Assembly (NCBI GenBank): GCA_900552755.1
Contig: USAY01000055.1
Location: forward strand, 1 to 12,267
Direction of reading: 5' to 3'
Source: an uncultured Collinsella sp.
GTDB lineage: Bacteria > Actinomycetota > Coriobacteriia > Coriobacteriales > Coriobacteriaceae
DNA: 12,267 bases
Shown: in pieces, positions 1-6,132 of the stretch
How positions within the stretch are numbered: position 1 is the stretch's first letter
Layout: each line of letters starts with the position of its first letter
Notes under the pieces: generated by a model
What the model was told of the DNA's origin: nothing
The model's input: only the letters and a program-made list of their open reading frames with translations
Databases searched by the model: none
Position numbers and translations under genes: made by a program

Positions 1-68
1 GACAAAGCGGATGCGAAATAGATCGTGTCCACAAGGAAAGTCGGTGCTGCCGACGGAAAGGAATCGCA

Positions 69-1142
69 ATGGCGCTGCCCAAGGATTTTCTCGACACTAA
101 TGACTTCACCAAAGAGCAGATTCTCGCTATCGAGGATCTTGGCCTGGCAATGAAGAAGGCCATCAAGGTTGACGGTTTCTATCCTCACCTGCTCCGTAAC
201 AAGAGCCTTGGCATGATCTTCCAGCAGGTCTCCACTCGTACCCGTCTTTCCTTCGAGACCGCTATGACCGACCTCGGCGGCCATGCTCAGTTCTATGGCC
301 CTGGCACCATCCAGCTCGGCGGTCACGAGTCCCTGGGCGACACCGCTCGCGTTATGGGCTCGCTGCTCGACATCATGATGGCTCGCGTTGACCGCCACAA
401 GGACGTCGTCGGCCTCGCCGAGGGCTCCGCTGTGCCCGTCATCAACGGCATGTCCGAGTTCAACCATCCCACGCAGGAGATGGGCGACCTCATGACCATG
501 CTCGAGAACCTCCCCGAGGGCAAGAAGATCGAGGACTGCACCCTGGCCTTCATCGGCGACGCCACCCAGGTCTGCGTCTCCCTCATGTTCATCGCTTCCA
601 AGGTCGGCATGAAGTTTGTCCAGTTTGGACCTAAGGGCCACCAGATCCCCGACGGCGGCCTACACGTTGGCAGCGTCGAGGAGCGCGCCGAGTTCGGCAA
701 GCAGATGATGGCCATCGCCGAGGAGAACTGCAAGGTCTCCGGCGGCTCCATCGTCATCTCCGACGAGATCGACTGCATCAAGGGTGCTGACTTCGTCTAC
801 ACCGACGTGTGGTATGGCCTGTACGACGAGGAGGTCTCGGGCGAGAACTACATGGACGTGTTCTATCCCAAGTATCAGGTCACCATGGACATGATGAACT
901 TCGCCGGTCCGAACTCCAAGTTCATGCACTGCCTGCCTGCTACCCGCAACGAGGAAGTTGTCGACGAGGTCATGGACGATCCCGAGCGCTCCCTGTGCTG
1001 GGTCGAGGCCGAGAACCGCAAGCACTCCATCCGCGCCATCCTGGCTGCCCTCGGCAATCGCACCCCGCTCAACGACGAGAACGTCGAGTACTCCGCCAAG
1101 GCAGAGCTCCACGCCGCTCTCGACGCTCTCGAGCAGCTCTAA
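69..1142 (+). CDS. ptcA: Putrescine carbamoyltransferase
   Basis: Catabolic transcarbamylase of the agmatine deiminase pathway: N-carbamoylputrescine plus phosphate gives putrescine and carbamoyl phosphate in the cytosol. The 357-aa protein has the transcarbamylase signatures in order: STRTR at residues 55-59 (carbamoyl phosphate site), HPTQ at 133-136 and HCLPATRNEE from 287. Instead of the SMG ornithine loop of ornithine carbamoyltransferases it has TDVWYGLYDEE around 245-255, as I recall it from Enterococcus PtcA, and a long C-terminal helical tail. It is slightly longer than the usual ~340 aa. The ATG at 69 is preceded by a GAAAGGAA ribosome site about 6 nt upstream. It is followed by aguD and aguA on the same strand, which supports the putrescine rather than ornithine assignment. 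Ornithine carbamoyltransferase is the alternative but is unlikely given motif and context. Confidence 0.93.
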   Translation: MALPKDFLDTNDFTKEQILAIEDLGLAMKKAIKVDGFYPHLLRNKSLGMIFQQVSTRTRLSFETAMTDLGGHAQFYGPGTIQLGGHESLGDTARVMGSLLDIMMARVDRHKDVVGLAEGSAVPVINGMSEFNHPTQEMGDLMTMLENLPEGKKIEDCTLAFIGDATQVCVSLMFIASKVGMKFVQFGPKGHQIPDGGLHVGSVEERAEFGKQMMAIAEENCKVSGGSIVISDEIDCIKGADFVYTDVWYGLYDEEVSGENYMDVFYPKYQVTMDMMNFAGPNSKFMHCLPATRNEEVVDEVMDDPERSLCWVEAENRKHSIRAILAALGNRTPLNDENVEYSAKAELHAALDALEQL

Positions 1143-1159
1143 GCTATCGCCTTTCTTCC

Positions 1160-1196
1160 TGATGGGCGGCAGATGCTCGTCTCTTGCCGCCCATCA
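1160..1196 (+). promoter_or_regulatory. 12-bp perfect hairpin between ptcA and aguD
   Basis: TGATGGGCGGCA at 1160-1171 is the exact reverse complement of 1185-1196, with a 13-nt loop. It lies 18 nt after the ptcA stop and about 50 nt before the aguD ribosome site. No U-run follows on either strand, so it is not a standard intrinsic terminator. It could stabilise the ptcA mRNA 3' end, be a processing site, or act as a partial terminator that sets the ptcA:aguD ratio. Confidence 0.6.
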
Positions 1197-1258
1197 TCTG
1201 CGCCACTGCGCATGAGCACTGGCGCCCTGTCTGAAAACGACTGAGCAAAGGACTTATT

Positions 1259-2698
1259 ATGAGTGACGGAAAGAAAAAGCTTTCCTTCTTGACGGTCATT
1301 TCGACCATCATCTGCGTCGTCTTCGTTTGCGAGGCCGCCGCTCCCGCTGCTGCCATTGGCAACCAGCAGTTCTTCTGGTGGATCTTCCTGATCCTGACCT
1401 TCCTGCTCCCTTATGGCATGGTCGTTGCCGAGCTCGGCACCACCTATGACGACGAGGGCGGCATTTACGACTGGGTACGTGATGGCCTGGGCGACAAGTG
1501 GGGCGCCCGCATCTCGTACTACTACTGGGTTAACTACCCGCTGTGGATCGCCTCGCTGGCTACCATGTTCCCCGACATTCTGGGCATGGTCTTTGGCGTC
1601 GAGTTCAATCTGATCGCCAAGTTGGGTATCGATCTTGCCTTTGTGTGGATCGTCTACCTCATGGGTCGCTCCAAGGCGGCCGACTCCGAGTGGGTCCTGA
1701 ACGGCGGCGCCATCATCAAGGTTGCCGTTGCCGTTATCGTCGGCGCTTTGGGTATTTGGTATGCCATGGAGAACGGTTTTGCGAACGACATGTCCGCTAC
1801 CACCTTCCTGCCCGAGCTCACCAACACCAACGCGCTCGGCTACCTGTCGATCATCATCTTTAACTTCATGGGCTTCGAGGTCATCTGCACCATGACCGAC
1901 GATATGGCCGATCCCGCTCGCGATATCCCCAAGGCTATCATCGTTGGCGGCCTGTCTATCGCCGTGATCTACCTGTTCGCTGGTTTTGGCATCGGCGCTG
2001 CTGTGCCGGCCGATTCCATCGATCCCGACTACGGCATGATTTACGCTGTCCAGACCATGGTGGGCGACTCCATGATCTTTAAGATCATCTGCATCGCCTT
2101 CCTGATCACCCTGTTTGCCAACATGGCTGCTTGGTCCTTTGGTGTCAACTCCGTTGCTCGCTACGCTGCCGAGCACGGCAACATGCCCAAGGTCTTTGCC
2201 TCGATGATCTCGGATGACGATATGCCCAACGGCGCCAACCTGGTCAACGCCATCGTTGCCTCCCTGGTGCTGTGCCTGCAGCTGGTTCCCATTGACGCCA
2301 TCTCCAACGGTGTTTTCTGGATGCTCTTCGGCACCTCCGTCGTCTTTCTGCTGCTCACTTATATCCCGATGTTCCCGGCGTTCCTCAACCTTCGCAAGAA
2401 CGACCCGAACCGCGAGCGCATCTTCACGTTCCCGTTTAAGGGTGCCATGATGAAGGTCATGCTGGCTATTCCCTGCATCGAGCTGATTCTGGCTATCGTT
2501 GCAACGCTGATTCCGTTCTCTGTCGATGAGATTGGCGATAAGGTCCCGATGATCGTTATCTTCATCGTGCTTTTGCTTATTGGCGAGGTTGTCCGCGTCG
2601 TCAGTGCTAAGGGTCGCGAGACCGAGTACAAGGGTCTCACCCCCGAGCTGGCTGCTCAGCGTCTCGCTGAGGAGGCCGCCGAGGCCGAAGAGGACTAG
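1259..2698 (+). CDS. aguD: Agmatine/putrescine antiporter (APC superfamily)
   Basis: Membrane transporter of 479 aa, about the usual length for the amino acid-polyamine-organocation family. Roughly a dozen hydrophobic segments run from residue 10 to about 445. The first (residues ~10-33) contains the CEAAAPAAAIGN stretch. The cytoplasmic loop around residues 64-84, DDEGGIYDWVRDGLGDKWGA, is typical of GadC/AguD-type exchangers. The C-terminus is a short acidic helical tail (EEAAEAEED). The ATG at 1259 has AAAGGA at 1247-1252, 6 nt upstream. Lying between ptcA and aguA, it most likely imports agmatine in exchange for putrescine, the pathway's end product. Sequence alone supports an APC exchanger; the substrate is inferred from the neighbours. 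Another amino acid/polyamine antiporter is the alternative. Confidence 0.87.
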   Translation: MSDGKKKLSFLTVISTIICVVFVCEAAAPAAAIGNQQFFWWIFLILTFLLPYGMVVAELGTTYDDEGGIYDWVRDGLGDKWGARISYYYWVNYPLWIASLATMFPDILGMVFGVEFNLIAKLGIDLAFVWIVYLMGRSKAADSEWVLNGGAIIKVAVAVIVGALGIWYAMENGFANDMSATTFLPELTNTNALGYLSIIIFNFMGFEVICTMTDDMADPARDIPKAIIVGGLSIAVIYLFAGFGIGAAVPADSIDPDYGMIYAVQTMVGDSMIFKIICIAFLITLFANMAAWSFGVNSVARYAAEHGNMPKVFASMISDDDMPNGANLVNAIVASLVLCLQLVPIDAISNGVFWMLFGTSVVFLLLTYIPMFPAFLNLRKNDPNRERIFTFPFKGAMMKVMLAIPCIELILAIVATLIPFSVDEIGDKVPMIVIFIVLLLIGEVVRVVSAKGRETEYKGLTPELAAQRLAEEAAEAEED

Positions 2699-2747
2699 AG
2701 CACCCGGATTCGGGGCTCCAACCCTCCTCGCTACTTGACCATTCCCC

Positions 2748-2790
2748 GGGGTGGGTGTGAACGATAGCTCTGGTAACCACCGCCCGCCCC
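2748..2790 (+). promoter_or_regulatory. 10-bp GC-rich hairpin after aguD (possible attenuator)
   Basis: GGGGTGGGTG at 2748-2757 pairs with 2781-2790 as ten consecutive pairs, two of them G·U, with a 23-nt loop that contains GGTAACC. A pyrimidine-rich stretch follows (AATCTCTCTTCC), weaker than a true U-run. It could be the aguD terminator, or an attenuator for readthrough into aguA. Confidence 0.5.
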
Positions 2791-2828
2791 AATCTCTCTT
2801 CCGTATCCTTCGTGCGTTTTGTCTCCGC

Positions 2829-2954
2829 GCGCCAGGTTACGTCGTCGCTTGCCGGTGCGACTCCGTGAAAACCGGCGCCGGGCGCCCCGACCTTTGCCGG
2901 GGAACGGGCGTCCGCCACCTCTTGGTTTTAGGCTGCGGGTAACCCGCCTGCAGC
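2829..2954 (+). ncRNA. Candidate structured leader RNA of aguA (unclassified)
   Basis: Non-coding, GC-rich segment just upstream of the aguA ribosome site. A closing helix can form: GCG 2829-2831 with CGC 2945-2947, then GGTTAC 2835-2840 with GTAACC 2939-2944, with a 3-nt bulge. Inside lies an H-type pseudoknot layout: GTCGC 2844-2848 with GCGAC 2857-2861, and GCCGGT 2851-2856 with ACCGGC 2871-2876, joined by an A-rich 9-nt loop. A hairpin CCCCG/CGGGG follows (2885-2889/2898-2902). The closing helix competes with a local hairpin GCGGG/CCCGC (2935-2939/2943-2947). CCTCT at 2918-2922 could pair with the aguA Shine-Dalgarno GGAGG at 2972-2976. It matches no riboswitch consensus I can recall. All pairings were found by eye. 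Confidence 0.35.
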
Positions 2955-2983
2955 AAGCGATCGTTCGATTTGGAGGAAATCTT

Positions 2984-4189
2984 ATGCGTACGATCACCGA
3001 GTCCGAGTCCACCCCTAAGGCCGACGGCTACTTTATGCCTGCTGAATTCGCCCCGCAGGATCGCGTGTGGATGGGTTGGCCCCATCGCACCGACACTTGG
3101 GCCCATGGTGCCAAGCCGGCCCAGAAGCAGTATGCCGCCATCGCTCGCGCTATTGCCGAGTTCACCCCGGTCACCATGTGCGCCAACCAGGCCGACTACG
3201 CCAACTGCAAGGCCGCCTTTGAGGAAGACGAGAACGTCACCGTTATCGAGATGACCACCGACGACGCTTGGTTCCGCGACACCGCTGCCACTTTTGTTAT
3301 CAATGGCAAGGGCGATAAGCGCGCCAACCACTGGCACTTCAACGCCTACGGCGGCCTCGTCGACGGCCTCTATTTCCCGTGGGACAAGGACGAGCAGATT
3401 GCCCTTAAGATGGCTGAGCTTTCCGGCTGCCGTCGCTATCGTCCCGATGACATGATCCTCGAGGGCGGTTCCATTACCGTCGACGGCGAAGGCACTGTGG
3501 TCGTGACCGACCAGTGCCTGCTTTCCCCAGGCCGCACCTGCTCTGCGGTTCTGGAGGAGGAAGAGGATCCCGAGTCCATCTGGCCCAAGTTCAAGAGGAA
3601 GTTTGAGCCCTGGAGTGAGGAACTTCGCGCCTATATGGACGAGCACCTCAAGGATTACCTGGGTGTCGAGAAGGTCATCTGGGTCAAGGAGGGCATCGAC
3701 CCCGAGGAGACCAACGGCCACATCGATGATGTCGCTACGTTCATCGCTCCGGGCGTCATGGCCTGCATCTGGACCGACGATCCCGAGTATCCGTTCTACG
3801 AGCAATGCCATGCTGTCTACGAGACCCTCTCCAACGCCGTTGACGCCAAGGGCCGCAAGATGAAGGTCTACAAGCTCTGTATGCCTGTGAACCCGCTGTT
3901 CATGGACCAGGCTTCCTGCGACACCATCGACGCCGACGAGAACGCCGAGCCGTGCGTTGCCAACGAGCCGCTGATCGCCTCCTACATGAACTACCTGGTC
4001 ACCAACCACGGCGTTATCGTCCCGCAGTACGGCGACGAGAACGATCAGCTTGCCGTTGACACGCTCCAGAAGATCTACGACGAGGTCTGGGGCGAGGGCG
4101 TCTACAAGTGCGTCGGCGTTCAGTCCGAGCAGGTCGTCTTCGGTGGTGGAAATATCCACTGCATTACGCAGCAGGAGCCCTCGGCGTAA
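2984..4189 (+). CDS. aguA: Agmatine deiminase
   Basis: Hydrolyses agmatine to N-carbamoylputrescine and ammonia; cytosolic guanidino-group-modifying enzyme (PAD-like fold). The 401-aa protein has all family signatures: VWMGWPHRTDTW near the N-terminus, DDAWFRDT at residues 93-100, EGGSI from E160, the GHID pair H246/D248, and GGGNIHC with nucleophile Cys393 followed by ITQQ. It is slightly longer than the usual ~370 aa. The ATG at 2984 is chosen because GGAGG at 2972-2976 sits 7 nt upstream and similarity to the family begins there. The frame stays open back to 2819, but that stretch is Arg/Pro-rich, lacks a ribosome site and looks like structured leader. Last gene of the ptcA-aguD-aguA set. 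The next gene is convergent, so no carbamate kinase follows. Confidence 0.95.
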   Translation: MRTITESESTPKADGYFMPAEFAPQDRVWMGWPHRTDTWAHGAKPAQKQYAAIARAIAEFTPVTMCANQADYANCKAAFEEDENVTVIEMTTDDAWFRDTAATFVINGKGDKRANHWHFNAYGGLVDGLYFPWDKDEQIALKMAELSGCRRYRPDDMILEGGSITVDGEGTVVVTDQCLLSPGRTCSAVLEEEEDPESIWPKFKRKFEPWSEELRAYMDEHLKDYLGVEKVIWVKEGIDPEETNGHIDDVATFIAPGVMACIWTDDPEYPFYEQCHAVYETLSNAVDAKGRKMKVYKLCMPVNPLFMDQASCDTIDADENAEPCVANEPLIASYMNYLVTNHGVIVPQYGDENDQLAVDTLQKIYDEVWGEGVYKCVGVQSEQVVFGGGNIHCITQQEPSA

Positions 4190-4232
4190 CTGTCTGTCTT
4201 CCCGAGGCACGGCACCTTGCCCTTCAATCGTC

Positions 4233-4267
4233 GGGCATGACCCTTAAGGTCTATGCCCTCCTCTTTC
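4233..4267 (+). terminator. Probable intrinsic terminator of aguA
   Basis: GGGCATGACC at 4233-4242 pairs with 4248-4258 (one G·U pair and a 1-nt bulge) around a 5-nt loop. A U/C-rich run TCCTCTTTC follows. It lies 44 nt after the aguA stop. GCCCT at 4255-4259 could instead pair with AGGGC at 4268-4272. The U-tract is imperfect, hence moderate confidence. Confidence 0.45.
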
Positions 4268-4383
4268 AGGGCAATCTGCTGCACCTCGGAAACCCAGCCG
4301 GTCAAGCGGACCGACGTAGCTAGTTACCGCATTAGTCATTGGTGCCAACCCTGGCAACGATGCAGGTCGAAAAACGTCAGCGA

Positions 4384-4482
4384 AAACCCGCCAGAGCGAG
4401 CAAGGTGCCTTGAAACGAGGCGGCATTGATCTTTTGATCATGCCGCCGAAGTTGAAAGGCAGATTGCCGCCCTGGCGGGTTT
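4384..4482. other. Branched (cloverleaf-like) inverted-repeat structure in convergent gap
   Basis: A perfect 11-bp outer stem (AAACCCGCCAG at 4384-4394 with CTGGCGGGTTT at 4472-4482) encloses three smaller hairpins. These are CAAG/CTTG at 4401-4412; a 12-bp stem with one bulge, GGCGGCATTGATC at 4419-4431 with 4436-4447 and a TTTT loop; and GGCA/TGCC at 4458-4468. It has no open reading frame of note and no tRNA features (no T-loop GTTCGA, no CCA end). The rest of the 333-nt gap (4190-4522) holds the aguA terminator, a small CGGTC/GACCG hairpin (4299-4313) and the aroF 3' palindrome. The outer stem is followed by TTTT on the - strand, so a complex terminator for aroF is one reading and a small RNA or repeat element another. 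Confidence 0.45.
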
Positions 4483-4495
4483 GCAGCGTCGAGCC

Positions 4496-4523
4496 GTTAC
4501 GCGGTTTGGTAAAACCGCGTAAC
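4496..4523 (-). terminator. 12-bp palindrome at the aroF stop codon
   Basis: GTTACGCGGTTT at 4496-4507 is the exact reverse complement of 4512-4523, with a 4-nt loop. The - strand aroF stop TAG (4523-4525) touches the stem. No U-run follows on the - strand (GGCTCG comes next), so this may be an RNA 3'-end stabiliser or the first half of a composite terminator with the structure at 4384-4482. Confidence 0.45.
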
Positions 4524-5554
4524 TAAATACGCTCCGCGATCTCGTGGATGAGGTAGTCGGTCTTTTCCCAACCCAGGCACGGGTCGGTGATCGACTTGCC
4601 AAAGACGCCGCCGTCGACCGGCTGGTTGCCGTCCTCCAGGTAGGACTCGATCATAAAGCCCTTGACCAGCTTGGAGATGGACTCGTTGCGGCGGCAGCTG
4701 TCGAGTACCTCCTTGCAAATGCGATACTGCTCCAGCGGGCGCTTGCCCGAGTTGTCGTGGTTGCAGTCGATGACCGCTGCCGGATTGGCATAGCCGGCGT
4801 GCTCGGTGTAGCGCTCGGCCAGGCGCTCCAGGTGTTCGTAGTGGTAGTTGGGGTAGGTGCGCCCATCGAGACCGATGTAGCCACGCATAACGGCGTGCGC
4901 GAGCGGATTGCCGTCGCACTCGACCTCCCAGTTGCGGAAGATGAAGCTCTGGTGCGCCTGCGCGGCGTAAATGGAGTTGAGCATAACGGTGGTAGAGCCG
5001 GCAGTGGGATTCTTCATGCCAACGGGTACCGAAATGCCGCTCGACACCAGGCGATGCTCCTGGTTTTCGACCGAGCGTGCGCCCACGGCAACATAGCTCA
5101 GCAGGTCAACGAGGTATTGGTAGTTGGACGGATAGAGCATCTCGTCGGCGGTGAAGAAGCCCGTTTCCTCAATAACGCGCAGGTGCATATGACGGATGGC
5201 CTTGACGCCCTCGAGCAGATCGTCGGGAGCCTCGGGGTTGGGGTTGTGCAGCAGACCCTTGTAGCCGGTGCCCTTGGTGCGCGGCTTGTTGGTGTAGACA
5301 CGCGGAATGATGATGAGCTTGTCCTTGACCTCTTCGGCGACCTTGGCCAGTCGGTTCATGTATTCAAGCACCGAGTCCTCGCGGTCGGCAGAGCACGGGC
5401 CGATGATGAGCACTTTGCGTGCGTCCTCGCCGGTAAAGACCTTGACGACCTCGGCGTCGAATGCCTGCTTTTTGGCGGTAAGCTCGGCGGAAAGCGGCAT
5501 TTCCTCGCGGATCTCCATGGGGATCGGCAACCTGCGCTTGAATTCCATGGCCAT
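4523..5554 (-). CDS. aroF: 3-deoxy-7-phosphoheptulonate synthase (class I DAHP synthase)
   Basis: First enzyme of the shikimate pathway: phosphoenolpyruvate plus erythrose 4-phosphate gives DAHP. The 343-aa length fits the E. coli AroF/G/H class (~350 aa). Metal ligands can be placed: Cys54 (IGPCS), His266 (DCNHDNS), Glu303 (IES) and Asp324 (SITDP). The substrate-binding KPRT is at 90-93, followed by GTGYKG, and GARSVENQEHR lies at 158-168. The start at 5554 is favoured over the in-frame ATG two codons later because AAAGGAGG (+ strand 5561-5568) is 6 nt upstream of it. It is monocistronic: its own promoter lies at 5611-5639 and aguA is convergent downstream. Which aromatic amino acid feeds back on it cannot be read from the sequence, so the symbol is a family label, not an isozyme call. 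Confidence 0.95.
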   Translation of the reverse strand: MAMEFKRRLPIPMEIREEMPLSAELTAKKQAFDAEVVKVFTGEDARKVLIIGPCSADREDSVLEYMNRLAKVAEEVKDKLIIIPRVYTNKPRTKGTGYKGLLHNPNPEAPDDLLEGVKAIRHMHLRVIEETGFFTADEMLYPSNYQYLVDLLSYVAVGARSVENQEHRLVSSGISVPVGMKNPTAGSTTVMLNSIYAAQAHQSFIFRNWEVECDGNPLAHAVMRGYIGLDGRTYPNYHYEHLERLAERYTEHAGYANPAAVIDCNHDNSGKRPLEQYRICKEVLDSCRRNESISKLVKGFMIESYLEDGNQPVDGGVFGKSITDPCLGWEKTDYLIHEIAERI

Positions 5555-5610
5555 ATGGGGCCTCCTTTATCAATTAACGGCAACAATTGGCGAATTCTCG
5601 AATGCTCGGC

Positions 5611-5639
5611 ATTATCCGCTGTCGCACGCTAAAGTGCAA
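5611..5639 (-). promoter_or_regulatory. Promoter of aroF (-35/-10)
   Basis: On the - strand TTGCAC (5634-5639) is followed by exactly 17 nt and GATAAT (5611-5616), each close to the vegetative sigma consensus. Predicted transcription starts near 5604, giving a ~50-nt leader to the aroF ATG. This is the best sigma-70-type promoter I see in the window. Confidence 0.7.
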
Positions 5640-5654
5640 CCCCTTGTCACCCCG

Positions 5655-5693
5655 AAACCTACCAAAAAGGGACAGGTTTATTTTGGTCGGTTT
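5655..5693. repeat. 13-bp imperfect inverted repeat upstream of the aroF promoter
   Basis: AAACCTACCAAAA at 5655-5667 and TTTTGGTCGGTTT at 5681-5693 are reverse complements at 12 of 13 positions. A nested AAACCT/AGGTTT pair (5655-5660/5674-5679) gives an alternative fold. The centre carries AGGGACAGGTTTATTTT. It sits just upstream of the aroF -35, so it could be an operator, or a REP-like dispersed repeat. Confidence 0.5.
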
Positions 5694-5771
5694 TATCTGG
5701 GAAAATGTCGGCACTCGCCGGAAGGGGGTCGGCGTACGGCACGCTGGAGCAAGTTGGATCTTCTGCGGCAT

Positions 5772-6011
5772 ACCCCGTGGGCAAAAAATGGCAAATATGA
5801 GTACTGTTGCTGGCGTAGTCTCATATCGAGCTTACAAGATAATAGGCATAACAGCAAATATGTTCATTAACGTTGGCACACAGAAGCATGTTAACGGGCG
5901 TTTTGATTAATTTGAAGGCGTATAGAAGCCGCAAAGAGGTCATTTGAGGCGGTTTTGGCTGCTACTAAAAATGTAACAGTACTCATATTTGACCTTTTTT
6001 GGCCACAGGGT
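5772..6011. mobile_element. 240-bp MITE-like element with 39-bp imperfect terminal inverted repeats
   Basis: Arms at 5772-5810 and 5973-6011 are reverse complements at 34 of 39 positions, including an unbroken 17-bp core CAAATATGAGTACTGTT and an A6 run near each outer end. The ~160-bp interior has no credible gene and is visibly AT-richer than the flanking coding DNA. There is no transposase and no clear target-site duplication. It lies in the 578-nt gap upstream of aroF, which otherwise holds the aroF promoter, the small inverted repeat at 5655-5693 and the ABC operon terminator. Reading it as a MITE is inference. A paired regulatory site, or a long hairpin RNA with U-runs facing outward on both strands, is also possible. 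Confidence 0.45.
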
Positions 6012-6064
6012 CCGGAAGGGGCTGTCAATCGGGCCCCAAGAGAGCTAATTCGAGTGCCGTGGAC

Positions 6065-6100
6065 GAAAAAACGGGGGCGCAGGTTGTCCTGCGCCCCCGT
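6065..6100 (-). terminator. Intrinsic terminator of the marR-ABC exporter operon
   Basis: Perfect 13-bp stem (ACGGGGGCGCAGG at 6071-6083 with 6088-6100) and a 4-nt loop. On the - strand it is followed directly by TTTTTCG (6070-6064). It begins about 30 nt after the stop of the last ABC gene. Textbook Rho-independent form. Confidence 0.9.
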
Positions 6101-6132
6101 TCTCGGGCGTTATTCGTTCCTTGCGACAGAAT

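Noticed and set aside
1..21. 3' end of an upstream coding gene (DKADAK then TAG)
   Set aside because: Six codons are too few to identify or to distinguish from chance.
660..1112. Long antisense open frames over ptcA, aguA, aroF and the ABC genes
   Set aside because: They mirror GC-rich codon use of the real genes, show no family motifs and lack ribosome sites. Several are hundreds of codons long only because stop codons are rare in this composition.
2735..2763. Separate promoter for aguA with TTGACC as -35
   Set aside because: At 17 nt spacing the -10 would be TGAACG, a poor match, and no better candidate appears at 16-19 nt.
2851..2920. Cobalamin riboswitch
   Set aside because: GCCGGTGCGACTCC and TCCGCCAC resemble parts of the consensus, but they are ~40 nt too far apart. 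The GGGAA motif and a B12 box are missing, and the gene context does not fit.
2819..2983. In-frame upstream extension of aguA (55 extra codons)
   Set aside because: The translated stretch is Arg/Pro-rich and unlike the family N-terminus, has no ribosome site, and coincides with the structured leader. A clear GGAGG precedes the ATG at 2984.
4496..4523. Integron attC or T-box antiterminator
   Set aside because: GTTACGC/GCGTAAC do not fit the GTTRRRY/RYYYAAC core rules. A T-box would need a gene downstream on the same strand and a specifier stem, and neither is present.
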